NCBI RefSeq assembly: GCF_031199965.1
Contig: NZ_CP133605.1
Coordinates: 5,251,001-5,315,000, forward strand
Direction: 5' to 3'
From: Paenibacillus sp. D2_2
GTDB taxonomy: Bacteria > Bacillota > Bacilli > Paenibacillales > Paenibacillaceae
DNA: 64,000 bases
Shown here: one piece after another, positions 47,582-58,102 of the stretch
Layout: each line of letters opens with the position of its first letter
Numbering within the stretch: the first letter of the stretch is position 1
Notes under the pieces: generated by a model
What the model saw: only the letters and a program-made list of their open reading frames with translations
The model's database searches: none
What the model was told of the DNA's origin: nothing
Made by a program: the position numbers and the translations under genes

Positions 47582-47929
47582 ATGCTTATCTACGTCATTT
47601 CAGTAGTGATTGCTGGCTTGTTCCTTCTCTCCATTCTTGAATTGGTCAGAAGGCAGAAGCTGAAGGAGCAGTATTCATTGCTCTGGATTCTGTTCAGCGT
47701 TATTCTGCTAATTATCTCATTCAATGTCAGTCTGGTCGAAAGAATTGCAGAATGGCTCGGTGTAAAATATGCGCCTGCCGTTCTTTTTCTGTTCGGCCTC
47801 TTATTCTGTTTCGCTATCATACTTCACCTCACCATCGTCATTACGAGACTCACCTCGCAGGTACTGCGACTGACCCAAGAAATGGCGATTCTGAAGGAAC
47901 GGGAGGATTACCATGGACAAAATGATTAG
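47582..47929 (+). CDS. DUF2304 small membrane protein
   Basis: A 115-residue protein with three hydrophobic segments. The typical DUF2304 pattern is present: LELVRRQKLKEQYSLLWILFS after helix 1, and a C-terminal charged coiled region (LTQEMAILKERED). DUF2304 genes usually sit next to polyprenyl-phosphate glycosyltransferases, as here. Function is unproven; an anchoring role for the soluble GT2 enzyme is my inference. It overlaps the SMR-like gene by 17 bases. Confidence 0.85.
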   Translation: MLIYVISVVIAGLFLLSILELVRRQKLKEQYSLLWILFSVILLIISFNVSLVERIAEWLGVKYAPAVLFLFGLLFCFAIILHLTIVITRLTSQVLRLTQEMAILKEREDYHGQND

Positions 47930-48260
47930 TTATCTTCTACTGCTTGGCAACATTGTACTTCTGGTCACCGGGCAAGTTCTATTCAAGATCGGACTGGGCC
48001 GTTCTGGCGGTCTGCACTGGGGTAAGCTCATCACTTCCCCAGCTATCATCGGCGGAGTCGGTCTGTACGGTATAGCTACTCTACTCTGGTTCGCTGTGCT
48101 GACTCGGCTCCCGTTAAGCGTCGCCTATCCTATGCAGGCCTTTGCTTACGTGCTCGCCATGGTCCCAGCCTACTTTATATTCAAAGAGTCCATTACACCG
48201 CTGAAGCTAGCAGGCGTTGCTGTCATTCTGATCGGAGTCTATTTGTTGGCGAAATCTTAA
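47913..48260 (+). CDS. SMR/EamA-like small membrane transporter
   Basis: A 115-residue, four-helix protein of the DMT/SMR superfamily (VTGQVLFKIGLGRSGG; LPLSVAYPMQAFAYVLAMVPAYFIFKESITPLKLAG; VILIGVYLLAKS), resembling ArnE/ArnF-type subunits that flip polyprenyl-phosphate sugars. In this operon (GT-C, GT2, DUF2304, SMR) a flippase role is the best reading. The gene's last 25 codons recur, diverged, at 49973-50047. Confidence 0.83.
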   Translation: MDKMISYLLLLGNIVLLVTGQVLFKIGLGRSGGLHWGKLITSPAIIGGVGLYGIATLLWFAVLTRLPLSVAYPMQAFAYVLAMVPAYFIFKESITPLKLAGVAVILIGVYLLAKS

Positions 48261-48293
48261 GCAGATACACCTCTACTTACTTCAACAAAAAAA

Positions 48294-48330
48294 AGCCCTG
48301 GGTCGGTCTCTAATACCCCCCAAGGCTTTC
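48294..48330. terminator. Terminator between the SMR-like and chemoreceptor genes
   Basis: AAAGCCCTGGG pairs with CCCAAGGCTTT (one bulge) around a ~16-base loop, preceded by an A8 run and following the stop at 48260. It can serve both converging genes. Confidence 0.8.
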
Positions 48331-48339
48331 AGATTCATT

Positions 48340-49829
48340 CTATCTTTCCATCTCCACTAGCTGTTTCACCGCCTGATCGGTCTCTTCAATCCGGCGGACC
48401 ATCGGCTTGTTCTGTGCAGTTAGGTTGTCCACCGTAGCGAGCAATTCCTCAAGCGTAGCCGAGGATTGCTGCACAACTGCTACAAAGTCACTTACCGAAC
48501 GCTCAATCTCTTCTGTCGATTCCTTAACGGAGGTTGTTACTTCCGTGATCTCTGAAGCGCCGGACGCTAATTCCCCCACGCTGTGATTGATAGTTTTAAA
48601 AGCCTCCTGGGTTCGATTAACCAGTAACAGGCTTTGCGTCATACTATCAACATTCTCTTCAAGACGGATCTGTGACAAATCGGCTTGGCGGGTCGCTTGT
48701 CCGACATTCTCCGTAATCTGGGTGGCCGACGCATTCGTTAGCTCAGCCAGCTTGCGGATTTCATGAGCGACCACCTCGAACCCACGTCCTTGTTCTCCCG
48801 CACGTGCTGCCTCAATACTGGCATTGAGTGATAGAAGACTGGTCTGACTTGCGATTTCCTGAATAGAGTTAGTCAGCTCGGAAATGAGATGGATATTGGC
48901 TACTAAAGCACTGATCTCCTCTTTCATACTATTCATATTACTGCTGAACGCATCGATGGTGCCTGTAAGCTGGTCGACAACATCGTGGCCCTCTACGGAG
49001 GACTGCTTCGCTACCCTAACAGTGCCAACCAACTGATCGAGCTGAGCAAACAGATGATTCACCTTCTGGTTCGAAGTGTAAATATGATCCGAAATCGTGC
49101 CGATGGTCTCCGTCTGCGCTGTTGCTCCGGAAGCCATCTCTTGGAAGGCGACATTCATCTCTTGGAACGCCTTCTGATTGTCCTGGCTGTTATCCCGAAT
49201 CTCACTGATGCTGTTCGATATGGTAAGGGTTGCTTCCGAGGTTACCTTCTCCCGTTCTAATTCCTTGTTAAGCAGCTCCGTGGCCTCCTCACTCAAGGAG
49301 TTCACATGACGCATCATCCTTCTGCTTAAATACGATTGCGAAATCAGAACCGTTGATGCCAAAAGATAATAGAACATATAAGTAAATATAGCTTCACTCG
49401 TAGCCAAATGCTCATCGACAAAAATAAAATGGTTGGTAAAAATCAATATAAGGCCGGCGGCGAATCCGCTCCAGACAACCTTCGGGCTATTGTACATCAG
49501 GCCGATGGATAGAACAAAAAAGGCAGATAACACCTTACTTGTAGTTCCCCTCCATCCATGAATGAAACAAGCGAGATGATAAACATCCCAAAAATGGATA
49601 CAATCGATATCCATTTCTCAAATCTACGAGCCAGATGTAATGCCCATACAGCAATTAACAGTACGGCATTCGGAATCATAATCCTCACACTAGAAGATAC
49701 TTCAGAACTAGAACCTAACAATAATAACAAAGTGATTACTACGGTTACAGTTATAATCGAACAAATTAATTGATTCCTCTTGCGCATATCGTGGTAAATA
49801 TACTGATCTTGCTGTTGATTCCCTACCAT
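48340..49829 (-). CDS. Methyl-accepting chemotaxis protein with N-terminal multi-helix membrane domain (one frame break)
   Basis: A ~496-residue receptor. Residues ~20-190 contain about six hydrophobic helices instead of the usual periplasmic sensor, then a coiled signalling domain without an obvious HAMP, with tip IASQTSLLSLNASIEAARAGEQGRGFEVVAHEIRKLAE. The break lies at 49545-49550 and is healed by one base (SFMDGG joined to TTSKVLSAFF). ATG 49829 has AGGAGG five bases upstream. It is flanked by a duplicated SMR gene end (48185-48332 and 49973-50114). Confidence 0.88.
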
Positions 49830-49972
49830 TCCTACCTCCTGGAAGTCCAAAAATTTATATAGTATAAATAAATATATCGGACTGCCTCATAGAAATATTT
49901 ATAATATAAAAGTAAAATTTAGATATTTTCATTACTTTTGATCTAGGTTTATAGACCCCTCTTATCTTCGAA

Positions 49973-50047
49973 AAGACTATTACACCGTTGAAGCTAGCAG
50001 TCGTTGCTGTTATTTTGATCGGCGTTTATTTGCTAGCGAAATCTTAA
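49973..50047 (+). pseudogene. Remnant of a second SMR-like gene (last 25 codons)
   Basis: The frame KTITPLKLAVVAVILIGVYL followed by LAKS and TAA matches the end of the SMR-like gene (48185-48260) at 21 of 24 residues. The DNA differs at many third-codon positions. The terminator that follows (50079-50114) also resembles the one after the intact gene. The 5' part of this paralogue is gone, replaced by the chemoreceptor region. Confidence 0.75.
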
Positions 50048-50078
50048 CTCTATTTTAGTTCAACTTATATATATCAGG

Positions 50079-50114
50079 AAAAATGCCCTGGGGGTCAGTC
50101 CCCTAGGGCATTTT
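50079..50114. terminator. Strong bidirectional terminator
   Basis: AAAATGCCCTGGGGG pairs with CCCCTAGGGCATTTT around TCAGT with one mismatch. It serves the copper-amine-oxidase-like gene on the minus strand and descends from the SMR remnant's own terminator on the plus strand. Confidence 0.85.
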
Positions 50115-50149
50115 AGATGCATGTAGCTAGCAATTTGTTATTCATTCTT

Positions 50150-52118
50150 TCAATAAATGATTACCGAAACCTTCCCGTTTATGAAGGCAATCGTATCAAA
50201 ATTTCTGTAAACCCACGTTTCTATCGTCTTGCCGTTCTTCGCAACCGTGCTTTTCCCAGCCAGCTTACCCCAAGAAAACAGCACTTGCTCCTTCGTCATA
50301 CCATAATCGATTTGTCCTGCCTTGATCTTATTCCAGACCGAAGCCGACCAGCTATACTTCTTGTAAGGATCATAATTCAAGAAGAAGTATCCATCGCTGA
50401 ACAATTGCGACACGCTAGAAGAAGATAACGCATCGCTTTTCAGCGTCTTGCCGGAAGCGGATTTGAAGAACACCACGAAGGCGCCGGAGTCATTAGGCGA
50501 AATATCTGTGACTGTAACCTTAGAGAAGCGTTCCCATCCCAGATAATCGTTGACCCAGAAGCTTTTGCCGATATATTTGGCCAAACTGCCTTGCATGGCT
50601 TTTTTGACCAGCGATGCGGTTTCCGAAGATACAATGGTCATTTGGGCAGCGCCAAAAGAAATATTCGCTTGCTTCCATTTACTGTCCCACTTCACGGTCG
50701 CGCCAAGCTTATCCGTAAGTAGTGAAGCAGGGATCAACACTTCGCCTTTTTCCATTACAGGCGCCGCTTTTAACATGAAATTCTCCCCATTAAGTACGGC
50801 GCTCTTATCCTCTGCCTTGAAAAATAACGATGTATCACCAAGTTTCACGTCGAGCCCGCCACCCGAGGAAGAAGCCTTGCCGCCCAATGCTTGGAACACT
50901 GATTTTGCAGGTACATAGACAACTCCGCCGATCATCTTGGAATATTTCAGGTTACTGCGCAGACTGGCGGAAATCGTAACCGTTTCTGATATACCGCTCG
51001 AGGCGATCGTCACATTCGATTCGCCTACACCGAGAACTTTTAGGCTTCCGTCCGGTTCGATACGGAGCAGATGAGGCTTTTCTACAGACACATTACCATC
51101 GGTAGCGGTAACCTTGATGTTCGCACCGTTCGTGTAGGTTTCTTGAATATTTACATCGACAGTGTCACCCACAAAAGGCTTTAATTCGGATACAGCCACG
51201 GTTAATTTACTCGCCCGCGGCACCTCAAGTGGAGTGGTCTTGCCTTTGTCATACAGCAGCCAACTGCCATCACTCAGTTGAGCATAGAAATGCTCCATGT
51301 CATTAAGTACTCTCGTCTTAACAACTTTGCTTAGCCCGGATACCTGGTCAGTGAGCTTGACCCGGTCCTTGTAATTCCCCGTCGTCCATACCGTGCCATC
51401 TTTGCGAGTCACTAACAGCGCCTCCGTAGGATGTTCCACTGTCTTTGCGGCAAACTCGAGATGCAAGGCATCCTCGGTGACGGTATAAGGAATGAAATTT
51501 CCGTTATCGTCAAATTCGTAGGTTTGATACAAGACGACTTTTCCGCTGCTGTATAACAAGGCAACACGGCTTTCATATACGGCCATCACTGCCACGGAAG
51601 AGGCATCGGGGAGGGTCGCCAGTTTCTTAAAGACCTCTGGTTTATACGGGTCTCTAAAAAGCAATTCCCCATTTTGACTTAGAGCCGCCATCTGCTTGCC
51701 GCCGTAACTGATAAGAGCGATCCCTTCAAGATTCTTGACTTTGCCGGCGCTATCCCAGACCGTTCCGTCATTCTTCAGCCAATAAGGACCTGCAACCTGC
51801 TTCACTCCCGTTTGACCTTCTACCGCATGCGGAGCGGTTCCGATGTCCCATTCTACAAGCCTGCCGTCCGATGTCACGCCTAAACCGGAATAGACACTGC
51901 TTGAAGTAAACTCATCGACACTGCCCTGCGTCCGAATCAAGCGCTCACCGTCAATCGAGGACCAGATTGTCCCGTTGTCCATCAGCATCGTATCTTCCCG
52001 AATGATATCCTTAATTTGTAGTTTGGCATCGGCGCTTGCCGTCCCGATTCCCCAAGCTCCTTGTCCGATCCCGAGAATCAAGCCGATTGAGACGATCCAA
52101 CTCAACGTTTTTCTCATT
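50150..52118 (-). CDS. Secreted protein with copper-amine-oxidase-N-like domain
   Basis: A 655-residue exported protein. The signal peptide ends in GTASADA; ATG 52118 is chosen because AAGGAG lies eight bases upstream. Residues ~35-310 form beta-propeller-like repeats (DNGTIWSSIDGERL, KNDGTVWDSAGKV, RKDGTVWTTGNYK: the [KR]xDGTVW motif of RCC1-like proteins). A Big2-like domain (LRIEPDGSLKVLGVGESNVTI) follows, then a stalk domain common in Paenibacillus surface proteins (YVPAKSVFQALGGKAS; VLIPASLLTDKLGATVKWD). There is no oxidase catalytic domain, so it is probably a wall-associated structural or binding protein. Confidence 0.85.
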
Positions 52119-52300
52119 GCTTTTACTCCTTCTTTATAAGATCGATATAAACTAACCTCCTCTACTTCGCGAGTAGAGATCCCCAATCCTCCCAAATTTC
52201 CCTAAATTCCTTTAAATTTCGTATCGTTCATATTTCCCCCTTCTCAATGTCATGAATTCAGATATAATAGATGATAATTTTAGACAAAAGAGGGATCACA

Positions 52301-54066
52301 ATGAAACGCTGGCTAGCTAGCTCACTCAAGCACAAACTATCATTTATGCTCGTCTGTTCGCTGTTGATTCCACTGTTGCTGCTGGGTGTTGTCTCCTATC
52401 AGCTAGCCTCGTCAGTTACCGAAGAGAATGCTAAGCAATCTGGTATGAACACGCTGCGGCAGATCCGTACTAATCTGGAATTCATCGTTCTGGACGCGGA
52501 GAATATGTCCGTGTTTCTAATCGGACACAGCGATACGCAGAAATACCTCACCCGTAATGATAATGATGCCAACGAGTATTTGAAGATGATCGGTTTCCTC
52601 ACCAATCTAGCCTTCTCCAAAAAATACATATCCGACATTACGATTCAGCCCAACGGTACAAGACCTGCTCTATCTACCTTCTTCAACTATACCGTGACTC
52701 GCTCCGGGCCCCAGATCCGTTAATGATAGATCCTAACTACTATAAGGAACATTCTAAATACTGGACCTCCCTGTATGAAAATGAGACGATCAACGGTCCA
52801 AAGCGGGTAATATCGCTCATGCGACCAATCCGTGATATCAACAATTTTAGGACGCTTGGAAACCTGACGATCAGCCTCAATGAAGAAGTTATCTCAACCT
52901 ATCTGAAGACATTGGGCCTGGTCAGCAACGGGTACGTTCTTCTGCTCGACTCCGACGGAGTCATTATCTCAGGCGGTGAACCAAAGTGGCTGAAGCATAA
53001 AGCGACCGACCTGTTCCCTGGTTTGACGATCTCGCGTGATGGGAGTGTTGTAAGCGGTTACGGTGAAGGCGAGGACAAGAAGACTATTCTATTCGACCAG
53101 ATACCAAGCGTGCAATGGACCTTGATGGGCATCATCCCTTATAGCGAGTATAAAGCCCAGAACCGCTTCGTACTCTCTTTGACAGCGATAGCCTTGACGA
53201 TCTCAATCATCCTGCTAGTGGGACTTGTACTCTATCTTGTACATCGGGTAACGAGACCGCTCTCACGCTTATCTGCTGTACTAAAGAGCGCCAACCCAGA
53301 CGGTGAGATGCCCCGCTTCCCGGTAACGACGACAGATGAGATCGGGCAACTGATGCATACCTATAACAAATTCAGCAACCGGATCGTCCATTTGACTGAA
53401 CAGGTAAAAGAGAATGAAGCCCGGAAGAAGGAAGCCGACATGAGGGCTCTGCAGGCACAGATCAATCCTCATTTCTTATACAATACACTGTCCTCAGTCC
53501 ATTGGATGGCCTTAATGAACAAGGATGAGCGGATAGCGGAAATGGTCGGATCGCTGAGCGATTTTCTCAGATTCAGCCTGAACAATGGGGAGGAATTCTG
53601 CGCTGTATCGCAGGAAATTGCCCATGCCCGGCACTATGCACAGATCCAGTCGATCCGCTTCCCTGATCAGTTTGAGATTCACTTCATCATTCATCCCGCC
53701 CTGGATCAACAGAGGATGCTGAAGCTTCTGCTCCAGCCCCTGATCGAGAATGCACTAATCCATGGCATTCAGAAGCAGCAGCAGCCAGGTACGATCCACG
53801 TCATCGCCGATTATATCGATGGTCACATGAAGTTTACGGTCGAGGATACCGGCGTTGGCATGGAGAAGGAGACGCTAAGAGGGCTGCAGAAGCAGCTCGA
53901 TTCCGCGCTGTACGGAGACGATGCGTCTGGCAGCTACGGACTGCGGAATGTCCAGCGCAGGCTCGTGCTGCATTATGGTATGGATTCCCGTTTAATGATA
54001 GACAGCGTACCGGGACAAGGCACCAAAGCGACATTTACAATACCGGTCAAGGAGGCAAGGGAATGA
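52301..54066 (+). CDS. YesM-type sensor histidine kinase (one frame break)
   Basis: A ~588-residue membrane kinase: helix 1 (KLSFMLVCSLLIPLLLLGVV), a large extracellular Cache-like domain, helix 2, HAMP (RVTRPLSRLSAVLKS), then the His_kinase domain with the phospho-acceptor region LQAQINPHFLYNTLSSVHWMA and the ATPase N and G boxes (QPLIENALIHGI; VEDTGVGM). The frame breaks at 52709-52712 (CCCC should be CCCCC). ATG 52301 follows AGAGGG. The stop overlaps the response regulator (ATGA). It senses an extracellular carbohydrate in most homologues. Confidence 0.92.
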
Positions 54067-55624
54067 TTCGATTATTAATCGTAGACGATGAAGTTATTAT
54101 CCGAAATGGATTAAGCACCGTTATTGACTGGCAGGGGCTTGGTTTCAAGCTGCTGAACCCGGCCGCATCAGCCGAGGAAGCTTTGGATCGTATAGTGGAG
54201 GAGAAGCCGCATGTCATCCTGACAGATATCCGCATGGCTGGCAAGAGCGGGCTTGATCTTGCTCGTGAGGCACATCTTATCAACCCACAGATCGAGACAA
54301 TTATCCTAACCGGTTACGATGATTTCAAATACGCACAGCAGGCTATTCGCTTCGGAGTTAGTGATTATCTACTGAAGACGAGCCGACCGGAGGAGATCAT
54401 TCGAACGGTGATGAAGGCGAAGCAGCATATATTGCAACGTCGCGAGAACGCCAGGCAGGACCATACACATCGCCTGACCTACCGCAATCGTCTACTGGAG
54501 CGCCTGATGACAGAACAGGCTGGAGAGGAGTCCCTCATCAACGAGTGCGGCCAGCACCTACCGCGGATTCAGATCAATCCACCCGCAAATGGATCACTAC
54601 AAGCCGTCGTTGTGACGACCAGTGGTTGGGGGGTGGGCCGCAGATTCGGAGCCGCCTGCTCTTCGCCGTAGACAATTGTCTGAACAATTTAGTGGAGTGC
54701 GAGACGCTAATGCGTAATGATGATATTGCTCTGGTGCTAAGGAGTACCACTGTAACGGAAGGTCGGACGCTGCTTAAGCAAGCGGCTTCTCAAATCCGCC
54801 AGACTCTGAAATGCGAGCTATTCGCTGCCATCGGCACGGAGGTCAGTCAATTCAGTGACTTGCATGAATCTTACCATCAAGCCCTCTATGCCTCTACCTT
54901 CCGGGGCTTGGTCGATGTGAATAACATCATTACATATGAACAGGTAAAAGACCGCAACGGTGGTCGAACCGTATGCTCGTTAGAAGAGGAAGCTGAATTA
55001 GCCAGCCTTCTGCAGAACGGCGGTTCTATTGAACTTAAAGCGTGGGTCACGGACACCATCGGCAAGCAGCTCAAGGATCCGGAGCTAACTCCCGAATCGC
55101 TGCGCGCCTTCCTTATATCCATTGTTGTATCCGGACATCGCTGGCTCGAACGAGTGATACGAGCTATTGGTAAAGGCGATCTTCCCGCGCTTGTATCCGC
55201 CAAGGATCTACCGGAATCGTTCAGCCTGGTCACCGAACCCGCCGAGTCCCTATTCCAGCATCTGATTGCGATTCGCGACGCTTACCACAAGTCAGCCGCA
55301 GATGGTCCTTCTTCTTACATTCAGCAATCGGTGGCTTACATTCAAGAGCATCTTGATAGCAATATTACGCTGCAGCAGGTTGCTGGGGCCGTGCATCTGC
55401 ATCCTCATCATTTCAGCGAAGTATTCAAACGGGAGATGGGGATCAACTACATAGAATTTGTAACACGAGAGCGAATGCGGAGAGCTGAGGAACTGCTTAC
55501 CCAATCCCCCGCCAAAATCAGTGAGATTGCCAAGAGTGTAGGATATGAAGATATCAAATACTTCGGCCAACTGTTCAAGAAGCATTCAGGTAAGACCCCT
55601 TCCGAATTCCGCGGTAAAGTTTAA
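54063..55624 (+). CDS. YesN-type AraC response regulator (one frame break)
   Basis: A ~520-residue regulator. The receiver domain (LLIVDDEVIIRNGL; phospho-acceptor Asp in VILTDIRMAGKSGLDL; switch Lys in DYLLKTSRP) is followed by a long linker domain and two AraC helix-turn-helices at the C-terminus (NITLQQVAGAVHLHPHHFSEVFKREMG; ISEIAKSVGYEDIKYFGQLFKKHSG). The break lies in the run of six G at 54628-54633, one G short. It is cotranscribed with the kinase and very probably activates the sugar ABC operon that follows. Confidence 0.93.
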
Positions 55625-55628
55625 ATAT

Positions 55629-55656
55629 AGGTCTAAAAAGTTCGGTTTTCAGCACT
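55629..55656 (+). repeat. Short repeat fragment upstream of the ABC operon
   Basis: TAAAAAGTTCGGTTTTCAGCAC equals the left part of copies D and E, but the rest of the element is missing. It begins immediately after the response-regulator stop. Confidence 0.65.
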
Positions 55657-55759
55657 CTACCTATCCGAATTTTGTCTCCCCTTATGCTGTATATTGTCCC
55701 CTTCTGCCGGGCGATCCTTGCTCTTATACTGAACCTGAATACATAAAGGAGGGGAAGTC

Positions 55760-57105
55760 GTGAAGAAATTATTATTACTCACATTGATGTTTGTATTTAC
55801 GGTTTCATTGATCGGTTGCTCATCCGGTGGGAATCAATCTGCAGACCCGGGAAAGACGCCAACCGCAAGCAATGGAAATTCCGCCAAGAAGACTGAAGAG
55901 AAAGTGAAGCTGTCCTTATGGCATAACTTCACCGGAAATGATCTTCGTGCCACGATGATGCGGGATCAAATCGATAAATTCCAGAAGGATCATCCGAATA
56001 TCGAGCTCGATATTCAGGCTATCCCGCCGGACGGATATAAGACACGTCTGAAGACTGTCGCAGCAGCCAATGAGATGCCTGATGTGTTCATGATGTGGCC
56101 GGAGCGATGACGAAAGAATTCCATGATGGTGGATTGATTCAACCGATCAACGCCCTGCTGGACAGTAAGCCGGAATGGAAAGACGGATATTTACCAGGCT
56201 CCTTCGACTCCTTCACGATCGACGGCAACATATACAGCGCTACGCTCGGGTTGACACCAACATCGATCCTTTTCTATAACAAAGCAATTCTTAATAAATA
56301 CAATCTTGATGTTCCGAAAACTTGGGATGAATTGTTGAATGCAGTCAAAGTGATCAAGGAAGGCGGTTTAACACCAATCGCTCTCGGCAATAAAGCCGCC
56401 TGGCTTGCACAATCCAGTATCATCAGCTCGTTGGCTGACCGTGTAACCGGAACGGAATGGTTCCTGAAGGCAGCCGCTCAAGACGGAGCCAAATTTACAG
56501 ATCCGGAATTTGTGCAAGCGCTGACATATCTGCAAGAACTTTGGAAAGCAGGAGCCTTCCAAGAGGGCTTCAACAGCATCGATAACACGCAAATGGAAGT
56601 GATGTTCGCCCAAGGGCAGGCCGCAATGATGATTGACGGCGGATGGGCGCTCTCCAACTTGGCCGCTAACGCAACGCCTGAGCAATTGAAGGATATGGGA
56701 GCTACAGTTCTGCCTTCGATCCCTGGTGGCAAGGGTAACCCAAATTCCCTCTCTGGCGCGCTCGGATCGGCCTTCGGACTGAGCAGCAAGGTTGAAGGTA
56801 GCCGGTTGCAAGCTGCATATGATCTGATCTATGCCTTGTCTGGACCCGATGTGCAGAAGATGACGCTCGACAGCAGCAACCTTGTTAGCTATAAGGCTGA
56901 ACTCGACGAGAGCAAGGTATCGCCGATATTCAGCGAAGTCTACAAGCTCGTCAACAGCGTTGAGAGAACCCCAGTATACGACGGCCTAATGACTTCGGCT
57001 GGTTCGGATGCTGTTAATAACGGACTGCAGGAGCTATTAATGGGCGGAGATCCACAGAAGATCGCGCAGAAGATTCAGGACGCGCAAGCGGCATCCCTGA
57101 AATAA
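55760..57105 (+). CDS. Sugar ABC transporter substrate-binding lipoprotein (one frame break)
   Basis: A ~448-residue CUT1-family binding protein with lipobox VSLIGC at residues 16-21. It has the family start VKLSLWHNFTGNDLR, PNIELDIQAIPPDGYKTRLKTVAAANEMPDVFMMW, and later TSILFYNKAILNKYNLDVPKTWDEL and MEVMFAQGQAAMMIDGGWAL. The frame breaks at 56101-56102 (GG should be GGG), restoring MMWPGAMTKEF. The start GTG 55760 follows AAGGAGGGG. Neighbouring YesMN suggests an oligosaccharide ligand; no ATPase gene is adjacent, so a shared MsmX-type ATPase is expected. Confidence 0.93.
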
Positions 57106-57157
57106 AACCACCGCCGCTTAGTAAACGATCCATTCAGTAGCAAGTCCCTAATTTCGA

Positions 57158-57190
57158 TTCGGAAAGCGCGTAACCTTCGCGCTTTCCGAA
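57158..57190 (+). other. Intercistronic hairpin between binding protein and permease genes
   Basis: A perfect 13-bp stem (TTCGGAAAGCGCG with CGCGCTTTCCGAA, 7-base loop) lacks a T run. It lies just before the permease ribosome site. Such structures usually allow partial read-through and stabilise the upstream mRNA, raising binding-protein levels. Confidence 0.75.
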
Positions 57191-57209
57191 ATTGTTTAGG
57201 AGGATACTT

Positions 57210-58085
57210 ATGACAGCAAAGGCCCGTATTCGGGGAGTCATCATCGTCGGCCTCTTGCCGGCATTGTTCATATTCTCGTTCTTCGTCATCATTCCAATCC
57301 TGTGGTCTGCCTGGTATGGATTCTATGATTGGAAGGGCATCGGAGCGATGAAGTTCATCGGCTTCGGCAATTATATGGAGATTATTCAGGACCCTGTCTT
57401 CGCGAAATCACTGCGCAACAATCTAATCGTGGTGGCCGCATCTGTATTCGGACAGGTACCTATTGCTCTCGCCCTGGCTCTAGTGCTACGGCAGAGCACT
57501 ATATTCCAACGTATCATCCGCTCTGTCGTATTTCTGCCTATGGTACTGTCCTCTGTCGTTATCGGTATCATCTGGGGATATATTTATCATCCGCAGATCG
57601 GGATTCTCAACTTCCTGCTAGACTGGATCGGACTCGGCACTTGGAAGCAGGCCTGGCTATCGAACCCGAACATATCCATGTACATGCTGGCGATTCCGAT
57701 CATCTGGAACTTCATCGGCCCCTACATGATCATGTATATCGCTGCCCTACAGAATATCCCGTCGGAGATCGAGGATGCATCCGCCATTGATGGCGCCAAG
57801 CCGATGCGAATGTTATTCTCCATCCGGATTCCGATGATCTGGGATACGATCAAAGTAACTATCGTACTGTGCATATCAGGCAGTCTAAAGACATTCGATC
57901 TGATCTATGTCATGACAGGCGGCGGTCCGGCTCATTCAACGGAATTGCTTGCTTCCTATATGTACAACAATACATTCAGCATCTATCGCTTCGGCTACGG
58001 CAGTGCAATTTCGACTTCGATCATTATCATTAGTATTGTCTTAATCGCAGGCAGCCAGCTTCTCATGAGAAGAAATACAAGGTAA
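57210..58085 (+). CDS. Sugar ABC transporter permease (UgpA/MalF type)
   Basis: A 291-residue permease with six helices. The cytoplasmic EAA loop reads IPSEIEDASAIDGAKPMRMLFSIRIPM, which contacts the ATPase. ATG 57210 follows TTAGGAGG; an in-frame ATG at 57192 lies inside the preceding hairpin and is rejected. It is the first of two permease subunits of the CUT1 transporter. Intact. Confidence 0.93.
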   Translation: MTAKARIRGVIIVGLLPALFIFSFFVIIPILWSAWYGFYDWKGIGAMKFIGFGNYMEIIQDPVFAKSLRNNLIVVAASVFGQVPIALALALVLRQSTIFQRIIRSVVFLPMVLSSVVIGIIWGYIYHPQIGILNFLLDWIGLGTWKQAWLSNPNISMYMLAIPIIWNFIGPYMIMYIAALQNIPSEIEDASAIDGAKPMRMLFSIRIPMIWDTIKVTIVLCISGSLKTFDLIYVMTGGGPAHSTELLASYMYNNTFSIYRFGYGSAISTSIIIISIVLIAGSQLLMRRNTR

Positions 58086-58102
58086 GGAGGCCTGAGCTGA
58101 TT

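Noticed and set aside
50150..52118. Enzymatic copper amine oxidase
   Set aside because: Only the stalk-like N domain type and propeller-like repeats are present; there is no TPQ-containing catalytic domain.
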